43,573 nt of DNA from Nemertoderma westbladi. Lineage: Eukaryota > Xenacoelomorpha > Nemertodermatida > Nemertodermatidae. Every line of letters begins with the position of its first letter. Position 1 is the stretch's first letter. The translations under genes and the position numbers were made by a program. Under the pieces are notes generated by a model. It did not search any database. It worked only from the letters and a program-made list of their open reading frames with translations, and was not told the DNA's origin. The DNA is taken from positions 1 through 43,573 of the forward strand of contig JAUCBJ010003027.1 of assembly GCA_032718475.1 (NCBI GenBank). The letters run 5' to 3'. Positions 20,572 to 33,100 of the stretch are shown here, in pieces.

Positions 20572-22258
20572 ATGGTTGTTAACCAGCGGTTGGTTGAGTT
20601 AACTGCTATGGGAAGTGTCGCCGCGCAAATGGAAAAGGTAATAATTCTAGATTTATTTAACTCGTAAAACATTGTAACAAGGATTTTCAGGTATACTAAT
20701 TAATCGTTGGTCTAGTGTTTATGAAACCCGTCTGACTGCCTGTCAGTAGAGAGACACTACATCCCAGTGCAGTACAGACAGTGTTAATTATGGTTTAGGC
20801 CGCGCCGTCTCTATTTATAAAATTGATTAATCATTTATTATTTTTAGGCCTATTTCGTTGCTTCCCATTTAGGGGGGGGGGGGGGGGGGGGTTACACCTC
20901 ATCGATTTATCACTCTCAGCGTTTCAAAATTGTTTGGTTTTGGCTTAAATTTGGCATATAGGTGCCTAAGATGTTATTCTACATGACAGGTCAGAAATTT
21001 TTTTTTTTCGCTATTTAATATTAGTTAATACTAGTTAACAACAAAAAAAAACTTGGTTGCGCTTAAAACCCTAAGGCTTTTACAGTTTTGAATCTAATCA
21101 CATGAAAGTTTTTTATATGATAGAACAAAGATGGGGCAACATAACTATCAGGCGAAATTTTGTTAAAATAATTCTGCACCGCTAGGTGGCGCTGAAAATT
21201 TATGCAAATTTTCAGGTTTTTTATAAATAGTATTAAATTTTATTAACAAAAAATTTCGAAATGTTGTCTGATACTTTTATGCAGGGTGGTTATGTAGACA
21301 CCCACAGAAAGTTTCAGACTAATTACTCAAAAATTGTAGAAGTAGTGTAGTAGGGTTTTGAAGTTGACAATTTCATAAAAATATATATTTGGAGCTAATC
21401 GACCTTTCATTATATATTAATTTCAATAGGATTCCCTAAATTGAAATTGTTATAACTGGAAAACTAAAAGAGCTATTAAATAGCGGTTTTCAGATTTGGA
21501 AACACCATTCAATGGTGCATTATAATAGACCATAAAAAAAATTTCGACATATTTTGGACCAAAATGGTGACCCCCCCCCCCCCCCCCCCTTAAACACTAT
21601 GTCTTCACGAATAACTTGTTTTCCCATCAAGGATGCAGATTTTTTCAGACTCTCCCGAGAGTTTCTCTTCCTTTTTAGCAATAACTAATAATGTATTCGG
21701 ATTAATATTAAAGCGATATTTAAATATTTCAGACGCTAAGAACTACCCTTCAGTTAGGACCTTCTACCAGACTGGCTGATATTAAAGCTGAACCTGCTGA
21801 TCCTGTCCCCACAAACTACAGGGATGTCTTCGGAGGGTTAGTAACACATTGAAATGCATTTTTATATTATTATTGTTATATTTCAATTTTTAAAAAGTAT
21901 TAATTAATAAATTAATTAATTATTAGGTCATTTAAACCTCAAGGGCTTTGGGTGAAGAATTCTGAAGGAGCGAATAGAATAATACTCGACCTGCCGGATC
22001 CAACTCTCGATTTTGATCCCGACCTGCGGCAAATTAATTGTTTCGCTTCATTTGCTATCGGGTTCCGTGATGTTTTAAAGTAAAAGTATTTAAAAAAAAG
22101 TAATTATTTAAGTTAATTAAAATAAACCTTTCCGATTTGTTAGTCGAAAACCAGGAATCCCTCCTAATTTCTTCACTCAGAGTCCCGCTACATTTCATAT
22201 AAGAAGTATAAGGACCCTTGTTTGCTGTTTATTTCCATTTAGTACTATATTGCCCTGA
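20572..22258 (+). CDS. Predicted four-exon gene, 145 aa, unknown function
   Basis: Reconstructed from splice sites. Exon 1 is 20572-20637 (MVVNQRLVELTAMGSVAAQM.., donor AAAAG|GTAATA). Exon 2 is 21733-21836 (acceptor ATTTCAG; LGPSTRLADIKAEPADPVP, NYRDVFGG; donor GGTTAGT). Exon 3 is 21927-22079 (acceptor ATTAG; FKPQGLWVKNSEGANRIIL, DPDLRQINCFASFAIGFRD; donor AAA|GTAAAA). Exon 4 is 22144-22258 (acceptor GTTAG; KPGIPPNFFTQSPATFHIR; TGA at 22256). The phases agree at all three junctions (0, 2, 2) and no exon contains a stop. I do not recognise the protein: no signal peptide, transmembrane segment or known motif. Intron 1 contains a G-capped element. No AATAAA follows the stop, because the next minisatellite begins there, so the 3' end is uncertain; a donor-like GAA|GTATAA inside exon 4 could continue the transcript. 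Confidence 0.5.
20872..21589. mobile_element. G-capped repeat element in intron 1 of the four-exon gene
   Basis: It starts with twenty G (20872-20891) and ends with nineteen C (21571-21589), flanked by TTA on both sides. The interior is AT-rich with no ORF and includes GTTATAACTGGAAAACTAAAA, close in wording to GTTATAACTCTGAAAAACAA beside the poly-G at 39927. The mobile nature is inferred from the repeated architecture. Confidence 0.45.
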
Positions 22259-22260
22259 TG

Positions 22261-23962
22261 TACTTTATTCCTCCGAATCCCGTTTTATTTATCTCCTCTA
22301 CTTTATTTCCCCCAGGAACCTCGGTTTATTTACCCCCTCTACTTTATTTCCCCCAGGAACCTCGGTTTATTTACCTCCTCTACTTTATGTTTATTTACCT
22401 CCTCTACTTTATTTCCCACAGGAACCTCGGTTTATTTACCTCCTCTACTTTATTTCCCCCAGGAACCTCGGTTTATTTACCACCTCTACTATATTTCCCC
22501 CAGGAACCTCGGTTTATTTGCCTCCTCTACTTTATTTCCCCCAGGAACCTCGGTTTATTTACCTCCTCTACTTTATGTTTATTTACCTCCTCTACTTTAT
22601 TTCCCACAGGAACCTCGGTTTATTTACCTCCTCTACTTTATTTCCCCCAGGAACCTCGGTTTATTTACCTCCTCTACTATATTTCCCCCAGGAACCTCGG
22701 TTTATTTGCCTCCTCTACTTTATTTCCCCCAGGAACTTCGGTTTATTTATCTCCTCTACTTTAAATCCCCCAGGAACCTCGGTTTATTTGCCTCCTCTAC
22801 TTTATTTCCCCCAGGAACTTCGGTTTATTTATCTCCTCTACTTTAAATCCCCCAGGAACCTCGGTTTATTTGCCTCCTCTACTTTATTTCCCCCAGGAAC
22901 TTCGGTTTATTTATCTCCTCTACTTTAAATCCCCCAGGAACCTCGGTTTATTTGCCTCCTCTACTTTATTTCCCCCAGGAACTTCGGTTTATTTATCTCC
23001 TCTACTTTAAATCCCCCAGGAACCTCGGTTTATTTACCACCTCTACTATATTTCCCCCAGGAACCTCGGTTTATTTGCCTCCTCTACTTTATTTCCCCCA
23101 GGAACCTCGGTTTATTTACCTCCTCTACTTTATTTCCCACAGGAACCTCGGTTTATTTACCACCTCTACTATATTTCCCCCAGGAACCTCGGTTTATTTG
23201 CCTCCTCTACTTTATTTCCCCCAGGAACCTCGGTTTATTTACCTCCTCTACTTTATGTTTATTTACCTCCTCTACTTTATTTCCCACAGGAACCTCGGTT
23301 TATTTACCTCCTCTACTTTATTTCCCCCAGGAACCTCGGTTTATTTACCTCCTCTACTATATTTCCCCCAGGAACCTCGGTTTATTTGCCTCCTCTACTT
23401 TATTTCCCCCAGGAACTTCGGTTTATTTATCTCCTCTACTTTAAATCCCCCAGGAACCTCGGTTTATTTGCCTCCTCTACTTTATTTCCCCCAGGAACTT
23501 CGGTTTATTTATCTCCTCTACTTTAAATCCCCCAGGAACCTCGGTTTATTTGCCTCCTCTACTTTATTTCCCCCAGGAACCTCGGTTTATTTACCTCCTC
23601 TACTTTATTTCCCCCAGGAACTTCGGTTTATTATTATCTCCTCTACTTTATTTCCCCCAGGAACCTCGGTTTATTTACCTCCTCTACTTTATTTCCCACA
23701 GGAACCTCGGTTTATTTACCTCCTCTACTTTATTTCCCCCAGGAACCTCGGTTTATTTACCTCCTCTACTTTATTTCCCCCAGGAACTTCGGTTTATTTA
23801 TCTCCTCTACTTTATTTCCCCCAGGAACCTCGGTTTATTTACCACCTCTACTTTATTTCCCCCAGGAACTTCGGTTTATTTATCTCCTCTACTTTATTTC
23901 CCCCAGGAACCTCAGTTTATTTGCCTCCTCTACTTTATTTCCCCAGGAACCCCGGTTTATTT
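22261..23962. repeat. 41-bp minisatellite carrying splice-acceptor sequence, running into JADE exon 1
   Basis: The unit is GAACCTCGGTTTATTTACCT followed by CCTCTACTTTATTTCCCCCAG, about 40 copies with TTTAAATCCCCCAG and TATATTTCCCCCAG variants. Each unit holds a pyrimidine tract plus CAG, an acceptor-like site. The last copy is the real acceptor of the JADE exon (CCCCAG at 23941-23946), and its exonic part, GAACCCCGGTTTATTT, is the start of another unit. With 41 bases per unit, one reading frame passes through all three frames every 123 bases without meeting a stop, so long open frames are a by-product. Confidence 0.95.
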
Positions 23963-24178
23963 CCCGACTCGGACTCGCACAACCCGATGGATCTCCGCTC
24001 CGGCCGATCGTCCCGTTGCTGCACCCCAGACCCCTTATCGTCGCCCTCTACCGGGCCGATGCTGCCCGCTACCTTGCACAACGTCGCAGCGCCGCCGGCT
24101 ATCTGCGCCGTCCCTTCCGGGAACCGGAGACGTCGGACGTTGGAAATGTTCCGGACGGATTTGGTAACCGCCATGAAG
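23947..24178 (+). CDS. JADE: JADE exon 1 (N-terminus, RTDL motif)
   Basis: Acceptor TTTCCCCAG at 23946 lies in the last unit of the 41-bp array. Donor is AAG|GTTCGT at 24178/24179. The frame reads FPDSDSHNPMDLRSGRSSRC and ends EMFRTDLVTAMK, matching the conserved VFRTDLITAMK of JADE proteins, where the family also has an exon boundary. ATG at 23987 is a possible start. The frame is open far upstream through the array. Confidence 0.8.
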
Positions 24179-27100
24179 GTTCGTTGGGTTGCCACGAATG
24201 TATCCGCATACGGGTACCATTACCACTATATCAACCTCGTGTCTGAGTGTAGTAAAGTAAAACTTAGTAGGATTGGCTAAACGATGAAATAAGTTTAGAA
24301 AGTTAACATTCAGACAGACATCTACAGTTCGTCTGTTGGCCGCTAGAAGGTTCATTAAATGTCCTCACATTTATTTGCTTTTAAGCTGAAACTTCTGAGA
24401 TATACATGGTAGGCGATAGACCATCCACAGCCTGCGCCTTTTACGGAGGCGGTAATCCGTCGGCAGTTCTCCAGTCTTCCGCTAGGGGGCTGAAAGTGTC
24501 TAAAATTAAAACCTTCACCCATTTTCTTGTTTAATATCATTTCTTTCTGATTGCTAACTGGCCCATATTATATTCTAGACACCAGACTTAGTTTTTGTGA
24601 GTATTTAATCTACGGCAGTTACCCAATCTGCTAGAAGGGGGCGGTTAAAGTAATCAGCTGAAAGTCTTCATGTTTATAAGTAACTACTCATCTAACTAAA
24701 AGTAAACAAGTACATAAAATATGTATTAAGATATTATAATCTTAGACATAAACCACCTGCTTTATTGGAACAATACTAGGCCTACTGACGCTGTGAGACG
24801 CTCAAGACACCGTCACCAAGTATAATTTATTATAGCTGCTTTGGGTGAATGTCTGTAGTTTCATATTATTATAACTTCTCCCAGCCTTGAGGTCACCAGT
24901 TCGATCCCACCTGGACCTCATAGCCGACTTTGCAAAGCTGTTTCCTATACGAGAGTTATAATAATCTGAAACCACCAAATCGCCCAAAACACTAAATACT
25001 CAATTAAAAAAATATAACGCCATTTCTCGATGGGTGTAACTGTCATCTTTTAAAAAAAAATTTAAATAATAATCAATTGTAATTCTTTTCATTAGAACAT
25101 ATTGACCTTTTTCTTTTCTACGACGCACCATGTGCAAAATTGGAACTGGCTCTGCACGGGATCGAACCCGGGACCTCCATGCTAGATTCATAGCGAGTGT
25201 CCGCTCGACCATCTAGTTGGTGGATGTGACTTTTGGATGTTTACCTTTTTTAATATAATTATTATTACTAATAGTAATTATTTTATAAATAAATAAACTA
25301 TATCTAGATGCCGGCGTCCCGTACGTTCAACCAACCCGGCGAGGACTACCTATTGCTTAGCGACCCCTGGCGGCTGGAATGGGAACGCGGCGTGCAGGTT
25401 ACGATGCACAAACACGCCGTTAGAGTTCCCGTCTTCCAGGTCACCGCCGCGGGGGGGACGGACACCAAGTGCCGACGTTCGGCCGGCTACGTGGCCTTCG
25501 ACGCCGTCCACGAAGAGGTCCGAGAACAGTCCCGCACGGTGTACGAGGTGGATGAGTTAGACCTGGTCTGGTTGGAACGAGTCAATCGTTACCGCAACTG
25601 GAAGAAACTACCCAAAATCGCTTTGTGTGAGTTTCAGAAATGAATATGAGTTGAGCTGCTGTTCACGAATACAATTTTCGCTTATCAATTTTGGAAAGTC
25701 TTTACTGAGTCTATTAGGGAAATATTTCGTGGAAATTTATTAATTACATATTTAACTTTATTAGTACGTAACTAAATGTAATACCTATAGGTTTTTTTTA
25801 AACTTCACCCCCAAGCGGGGTAATCTGACATGAGTCTACTGTTATAACTAAATAATTATAGTAAAATAATGTAATATAATAGTCATATAAAGTTTAAGCG
25901 GTCTCTGCACGCCAGACTAATTGTGGTGCATTTGGGCACTGTAGAACGATTTTGGCAAGTCGTTTCACATAAACTGCAAATAGATTCCTCCGAGAGTCGG
26001 TGGAACGGCGCTGGGTTCCTGCAGATAAGGTGATGCGAAACCCATGGCTCGTGGTCTTCTATAAGATATCGCGGTTGTTTTTATGGTTTGCTGATCGCCA
26101 TGTTGTCGGAGTTCGGAATGATGGCCCCAAAGTTATCACCCCTTTTCTGAATAATTATTTTATCGATATCTTTTAAATTTGATGCATTGAAATATCTAGC
26201 AATTTGTGGGAGAGCGTACATTACAGCATAGGAGCCCAGCCCAACACCTACAGGGGGTATTTAAGGAATACCCTACCCTGGGTTAGATCTCTCTAGTGTT
26301 GCCACTAAAAGTTGCGGAACCCTATACCGCATGGAAATTAAAATCCCTGAAAGTAAAAATTCGGTAAAATGGGATGAAAGGGCCTGAAAATATGCAAATT
26401 AATGCAATTGAAATATTTCTGAAAAATATACATGAAAAAGAAGTAAATATCAGCCATGTTCGTTAGTTTATATCATGCTAGTTGAATTACAATCCCAGTA
26501 TTTGTCAGATTTGTACAGTACCAATTATACCTTAATTTTTAACATGCATGAGTTATGAGTATGTAAGAGTAATGATAGGCGAAATGATAGGTGAGCATTG
26601 CAATTAATTTAGTAAAAGTTTTGTACAATATGTACAGTATTGCATGAAATGAGATTATGACTGATATTCTCAGTAAATCATGCATTCGTCTTGCAAGCTT
26701 ACCGCTCTAGTTGTATGATTCAACTTATCCTGTTTTTTTGTATTGGGTACAATCTTTCAGATCGTAGGTGTGGATGGGTGTCGCGGTGTGGGGTAGGGTA
26801 GTGGGTTGGTGTATGTTGATTTTATGTTCATTTTTGTCGGAGAGCGAGAGTGTGAGAGGTGATGAGTTGGGGCAGTTCCGCGGCAATAATAATACTGCCT
26901 CTCAATAAAGAGGCCCCCTTTACTGCTATCAGGGACGCGTTGTTTGTCAGAGCCCCGTCAGCAAAAACAGCCAGTACCGCTAGTCGGTGGGGTTGACTTG
27001 TTGACGAGAGGCTATTTACAGGCGCATCGGTCAACCCTTACTGACCAAATTTTTCCATTTTTTTTCACATTTAATTAATAAGTCATTAATTCCAATATAA

Positions 27101-30100
27101 ATATTCGAAATAAATATATAAAAATTGAAATATTTAAATATGACACCAGTTAGTTGGTTTTGTAAACAAATCATCATCTATTTATTTCCTCTCAGCTACG
27201 TTTGAGGATATAATAGAGGCCGTTGAAGTCAACGTGATGGACAACATTGGGGAGTTGGTGTACCGAGACGAACCTCTGGAACTGATGCAGTACGACGAAG
27301 CCGTCATCTGCGACGTGTGTCGGTCCCCTGACGCTGACCCCGACGACGCGTTGTTGCTATGCGACGCGTGCAACGTGGGCGTCCACCAGGGTTGCTATGG
27401 CGTTGCCACGGTGCCGCGCGCGGCCTGGTACTGTCGCCCGTGCGCCCTGACTCGCCGGGTGGGCGGGGTGAACCCCGTCTGCGTTCTGTGTCGCAAGGAG
27501 GGCGGGGCAATGAAACCGTGTCGGGGAGGCGGCAACGATGCATGGTGTCATCTGTCGTGCGCCTTGTGGATACCTGAGGTGAGTGTCAGTGGTACCGGAC
27601 CGGTACCGGCTACAGGTACGGGTACCGGAGGTGAGTGTCAGTTGTACCGGTACCGGCTACTGGTACGGGTACCGGAGGTGAGTGTCAGTTGTACCGGTAC
27701 CGGCTTCAGGTACGGGTACCGGAGGTCAGTTGTACCGGTACCGGCTACTGGTACGGGTACCGGAGGTGAGGGTCAGTTGTACCGGCTACTGGTACGGGTA
27801 CCGGAAGTGAGTGTCAGTTGTACCGGTACCGGTACGGGTACCTGAGGTGAGTGTCAGTTGTACCAGTACCGGCTACTGGTACGGGTACCTGAGTTGAGTG
27901 TCAGTTGTACCGGTACGGGTACCGGAGGTGAGTGTCAGTGGTACCGGATCGGTACCGGTTCCGGCTACTGGTACGGGAACCGGAGGTGAGTGTCGGTTGT
28001 ACCGGTACAGGTACCGGAGGTAAGTGTCAGTTGTACCGGTACCGGCTACTGGTACGGGTACCGGTGTTGAGTGTCAGTTGTACCGGTACCGGCTACTGGT
28101 ACGGGTACCGGTGTTGAGTGTCAGTTGTATCGGTACCGGTTCCTGCTACTGGTACGGGTAACGGAGGTGAGTGTCAGTTGTACCGGTACTAGTACCGGAG
28201 GTAAGTGTCAGTTGTACCGGTACCGGCTACTGGTACGGGTACCGGTGTTGAGTGTCAGTTGTACCGGCACCGGCTAGCGGCTACTGCTACGGGTACCGGA
28301 GGTGAGTTTTTTTTTTTTAACATTAGATTGCGTTTTTTTTTTTTAGTAGTAGTTCCGGGAAAGCGGCCCGGCCCTGTATTCGATAAACAATATTAAAATG
28401 CACAATATAATTATGATTACCTACGCTAAAAACTACAATCTAAAAACTACAATCTACTGCATTATCTCGCGATAAACGTACAAGAAGAACTTATTTTTCG
28501 TCTATCGAGAGAAATTAATTTATAATTTACTATTTAATATTTGTGTGAAAGAAAATAAATGTACCTGTGAACAGAAATAACTGCCAGATTTATTGAGTTT
28601 CAATTAAGTGTTGCTTTAGTGCCTTCTTGAACATTTGGGCAGAGCCTTTGAACCGTTGCAAACTGTCAGGAAGTTCATTCCATAAATTAAGACCCCTGTA
28701 TAGTAAGTGTGAGCGAGCAAAATTAGTACGTGGTGATGGTAATCTATAATGGAATTGCTGTCTAGTTTTCCGTCCGTGAATACTGATATTAGTTACCATT
28801 TTTATCTTAAAATTTTTGGGTACAAAACAGTAGTTCATGCGGTAGTTGTATATCGTTTTCAAACTGAGGAATTTGTACATTGCATTAATTTTAAGAAATT
28901 TATGATTTGAAAAAATTGATTGTGTTGGGTGTCGGTATGGTTTTAATTCAACGATGCGGACAGCTTTCTTTTGTAGCCGGACTAGAGGATTAAGAGTGCT
29001 GTCATTAATATTACAATTACCCCAAACAGTTAAAGCATACGATATATAAGGTTCTACCAATGTATTATATAGGAGCTTCCTAATCTGTATTGGAACGAAA
29101 TGCTTGATCTTATTTATTACACCTACGTTTTTTGATACTTTTATGCGAATATTTTGTATATGTAAATGCCATGAGAAATTTGATTGGAGGTGAATACCAA
29201 GAAATTTAATATTTTCAGTATAGTTTATTGTTCGCCCATCGATTTTGACCCCTGTGTTTTTTGGATTATATGGCTTCATTGAGAACACCATATATTTTGT
29301 TTTATCGAGATTTAAAGATAGTTTATTTAAGCAAATCCATTGATATATTTTATGTATTTCTTTGTTCATTGTTGATATCAGATCATGTACGTTTTCGCCT
29401 GAAATAAATAAGTTTGTATCATCAGCGAAGAGTATGAAATTTACGATTTTTGAAGAATTTGAGATGTCATTTATGTAAATTAAAAATAAAATTGGGCCAA
29501 GGACAGACCCCTGCGGAACTCCACATATCACATCAAGTGTATCTGAAATTGTTCCATTTAAATCAACGTATTGGGTTCGATTGTGGAGATAGCTGGAAAA
29601 CCATGCTAATGGGGTTCCGCGTACACCGTAATGCTCAAGTTTTTTTAATAGGATTGAATGATTAACGGTATCAAAGGCTTTGCTAAAATCCAAGAAAACA
29701 CCAAGTGTAAGATGTTTATTTTCAATAGCATCTGACAAATTAGATTGCAGGAGAGTGAGAGCTGTTATAGTTGATTTTTCCGATTGAAATCCGAACTGAT
29801 TTTCATAAATAATAGAGTTTTTTTTCATGAAGTTTACGAATTGTCGAGAAACAGCCTTTTCTAGAATTTTCGAAAAAAATGGGAGTATACTTATAGGACG
29901 GTAATTTCCAAATTGATCGGCGTTACTATGTTTGAAAATAGGTACAATTCTTGCCACTTTCATTAGATCTGGGAATATTCCCAGAGATAATGATTGATTA
30001 AGGATGTGTGTCAATGGATGGGCTATGTAGAGAAAGTTTTGCCGAGCGATTTGAGAATCAACACCGTCCGAACTCAAGGCTTTTGAATTGGTTATTGATG

Positions 30101-33100
30101 AGGCAATATCATATACATCTTTAGTACTTAGTGGTGAAAAGTATAGTGAGGATGCGGTTTGGTTACCTAGGGTATCATATATGGAACCATTAGTATTAGG
30201 AATATTTTTCGCTAAGTTTGGACCTACATTACGATAAAAGTTATTGAATCCATTTGCAATCGCTGTGTTATTCCTAATTGACGAATTGTTTACTGTAAAT
30301 GTATCAGGATAGTTTTGAGGCGAGCATGAGGCTCGGGGATTTATAAGTGTTTTTATTATTTTCCAGGTTTTCATCGTATTATTTCTATGAATATTAAATA
30401 ATTTCTCAAAATAAGCTTTTTTTGCATTCCTAATTATTTTAGTAAGTTGGTTTTTATAAGCCGTATATTCTATTTTTTTGCTTAGAGATCTGCTATTAAT
30501 GTATTTTGCATATAGTGCATGCTTACGTTTGATACATTTATAAATACTTTCAGATAGCCAAGGTTTATCGCTATTTATTATCTTTATTTTTTTAGTGGGA
30601 AAACATTTGTTATATAGCTTCTGATATATTTCAATAAACGTATTGTAAGCAATATTGGGGTCACTTTCTTGCGTAACTTCTTCCCAGCCTCCATTGTTAA
30701 AAGTTTGTTTAAGGATCTCCACAAATTTTTTACTGTTTGTTTCCGATCTATCCGTAACTAAGATGTAAGATGGTTTACTATGTTTACTGGGAATTGTTAT
30801 TTCAGAATTGACAAATATGGGTAGATGGTCAGATAAACTGGCTACAATTATTCCAGATTTACGAATGTTTGTAATATCGTTTGTTATGATATTATCAATA
30901 CAGGTTGCAGTAGTTTCTGTTATACGAGTTGGTTTGGTAATAACAGGATCAAAAAACTGTTCTGATAGTAGTTCAAAAAAATCAGTTGGTTGTTTATGGA
31001 TATTAACTCCTAACATATCTATGTTAAAGTCGCCAAGAAGGTAACAAATTTTATTTTCTGTATTAATCTGTTCTAAAATGTGCTTTAATTTCCTTAGAAA
31101 GCCAATTACATCTTTTGCAGGTGGACGATATATACATCCTATGATAATATTTTTTGCATTTTCTCGATCCCACTCGGCAAAAACTGACTCCAAATCAGGC
31201 TCATCTTTCTCGAGATCGTGGCGGGGTTTGCAATTCAAGTTATTGCTTAAATAGAGACTACATCCCCCGCCACGTTGATTGGCACGAGGTTTGCTATGGT
31301 AAATTTTGTATCCATCCAGCTGATAGTCATTAAGGTTGTCCTTTTTCAACCAAGTTTCAGTTAGAGCAATTGCGGAAAAGGGTTTCTCTATTATTTGTAA
31401 TAAATCGTATAGATTATGAAAATTCTTCGGAACACTCCTTATATTCGTATGAAAAAGAGACAATCCATTTTCTTGCTGATTTTTTAAGTTAAAATCTGTT
31501 GACACCAAATTGTTAAAGTAACGACATTGAATTTTAGTGTAAATGTTATTTAGTATATTGCTATCTGGATTATTGTCTCTGTCAAATTCAAAATTGGTGT
31601 CACCTGCATTCAAATCTGTCAGTCTAACTGTATTAGAGGTTAAAAGGTCAATATCGATTATCGAAGGCAATCGATAGTCGTATATTGTTAAAAGAAACTC
31701 ATCTTCGTCTATAATATTTGTGAAAGGCAGTGCATTAAAAATACAATGTGGGCAAAACCAAATGGACTGAGATAAGAGTTGTTTAAATTCTGAAAATTTA
31801 AGAGATGGGATACAACGGTAGTGAACAAATTGCTTACAAGCAGCACATTTCAATTTAGAGATATTGGAGCTTTTTATTAATTTAGTGCAATAGTGGCAAG
31901 TGCTATTTTGAATCATATAAAATTTAAGATTCAATAAAATTAAGACAAAATAGGAGAAAACAATGCAGTAGATTAAAACTAAAAAAACAAACTAACTAAC
32001 TAATACGCTACAAGTAAACGCTACAAAGCCTAGTATATATGTAGGATAAGATAGTTAGTGTAAAAGCTATAGGGAGTAAACAGTTCAAGCAGTCAGTAAG
32101 TCCTTTCCTAAACACTATTATGGCTAGACTGTGTCGTATATTTTGGCGAAATGGCCAATTGTAGTTTTTTAGAAATAAAACTAAATTTCCCTACACTCAT
32201 TGCAACATTGTATGGTGTAAACACAATAATATTACATTCCAATGTCATTTAATCTATGTGACCTCAGAAACCATGAAATACTGTATCACCTTCCCCACCT
32301 GGATCGCTGCTGGTTGATTCTATTGGGTGTGTCAACTCGGTTCCGTTAGGAGCACTTTTATTGTGGTTCTTGTCTCTAGAAGGAGGTGGGTTGGTGGTCA
32401 GTGCTGCGCCTGCCGGTGTCGGTCCAGTGCGATTGTAGCGTTTCCGGTTCCGCTCGACCTTCTCCTCCAGAGTAAAATGCTTAACATGTTTAACGTCGTC
32501 GTCGCGTTCAATTTCGATTTTGTTACCCTTTTTATCTATAGCAAAGATGCGCCCATCTCGCGACCAACCAATCCCATTTACACGAATACGTTTTAGTAAA
32601 TCCCGTCTACGGGGCGTTAAGCACTCGGTTATAAAGCTTGGCGAAGAGCGAAGGCGGTGGACCTCTTTGAATATTCTCGCCCGTGTTCTATATCGGACTA
32701 ACTTGACAATAATCGGTGGATTATATTTACGATTACCGATGGTATCTATGGGGGCTTTGCTAGGAAGGCGATGACATCTATCCAGATCCCTTTCATCGAT
32801 ATTGAGATTTAGAGATTCCTTGAAGAATTGAAGCACAACATTACAGGTATCGTCTTCGGATTTCTCACCTGGAAGTTGCTCCAATCCGTGGATCAGGACA
32901 CAATTCCGACGTGAATATTGCTCGGCATTATCGTGACGTAGGGATAAATTATTGGCAAAATCAGTGAGATTACTTTTAATTTCTTCGATTGAATCACGTA
33001 TTTTCTCTACCTCGAAATTAACAAGAGACTTGATTGTATTGATTAAGGACGATCGTTGTTTAGCACGAAGTTGCTGTTCCGAACTGGATCCACTGCCTGT

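Noticed and set aside
27304-27577. Arg/Pro-rich ORFs on both strands over the PHD1 exon
   Set aside because: Frame shadows of a GC-rich exon whose real frame holds all PHD ligands.
32327-32774. Plus-strand ORFs opposite LINE ORF1
   Set aside because: Antisense shadows of a clear ORF1 reading frame.
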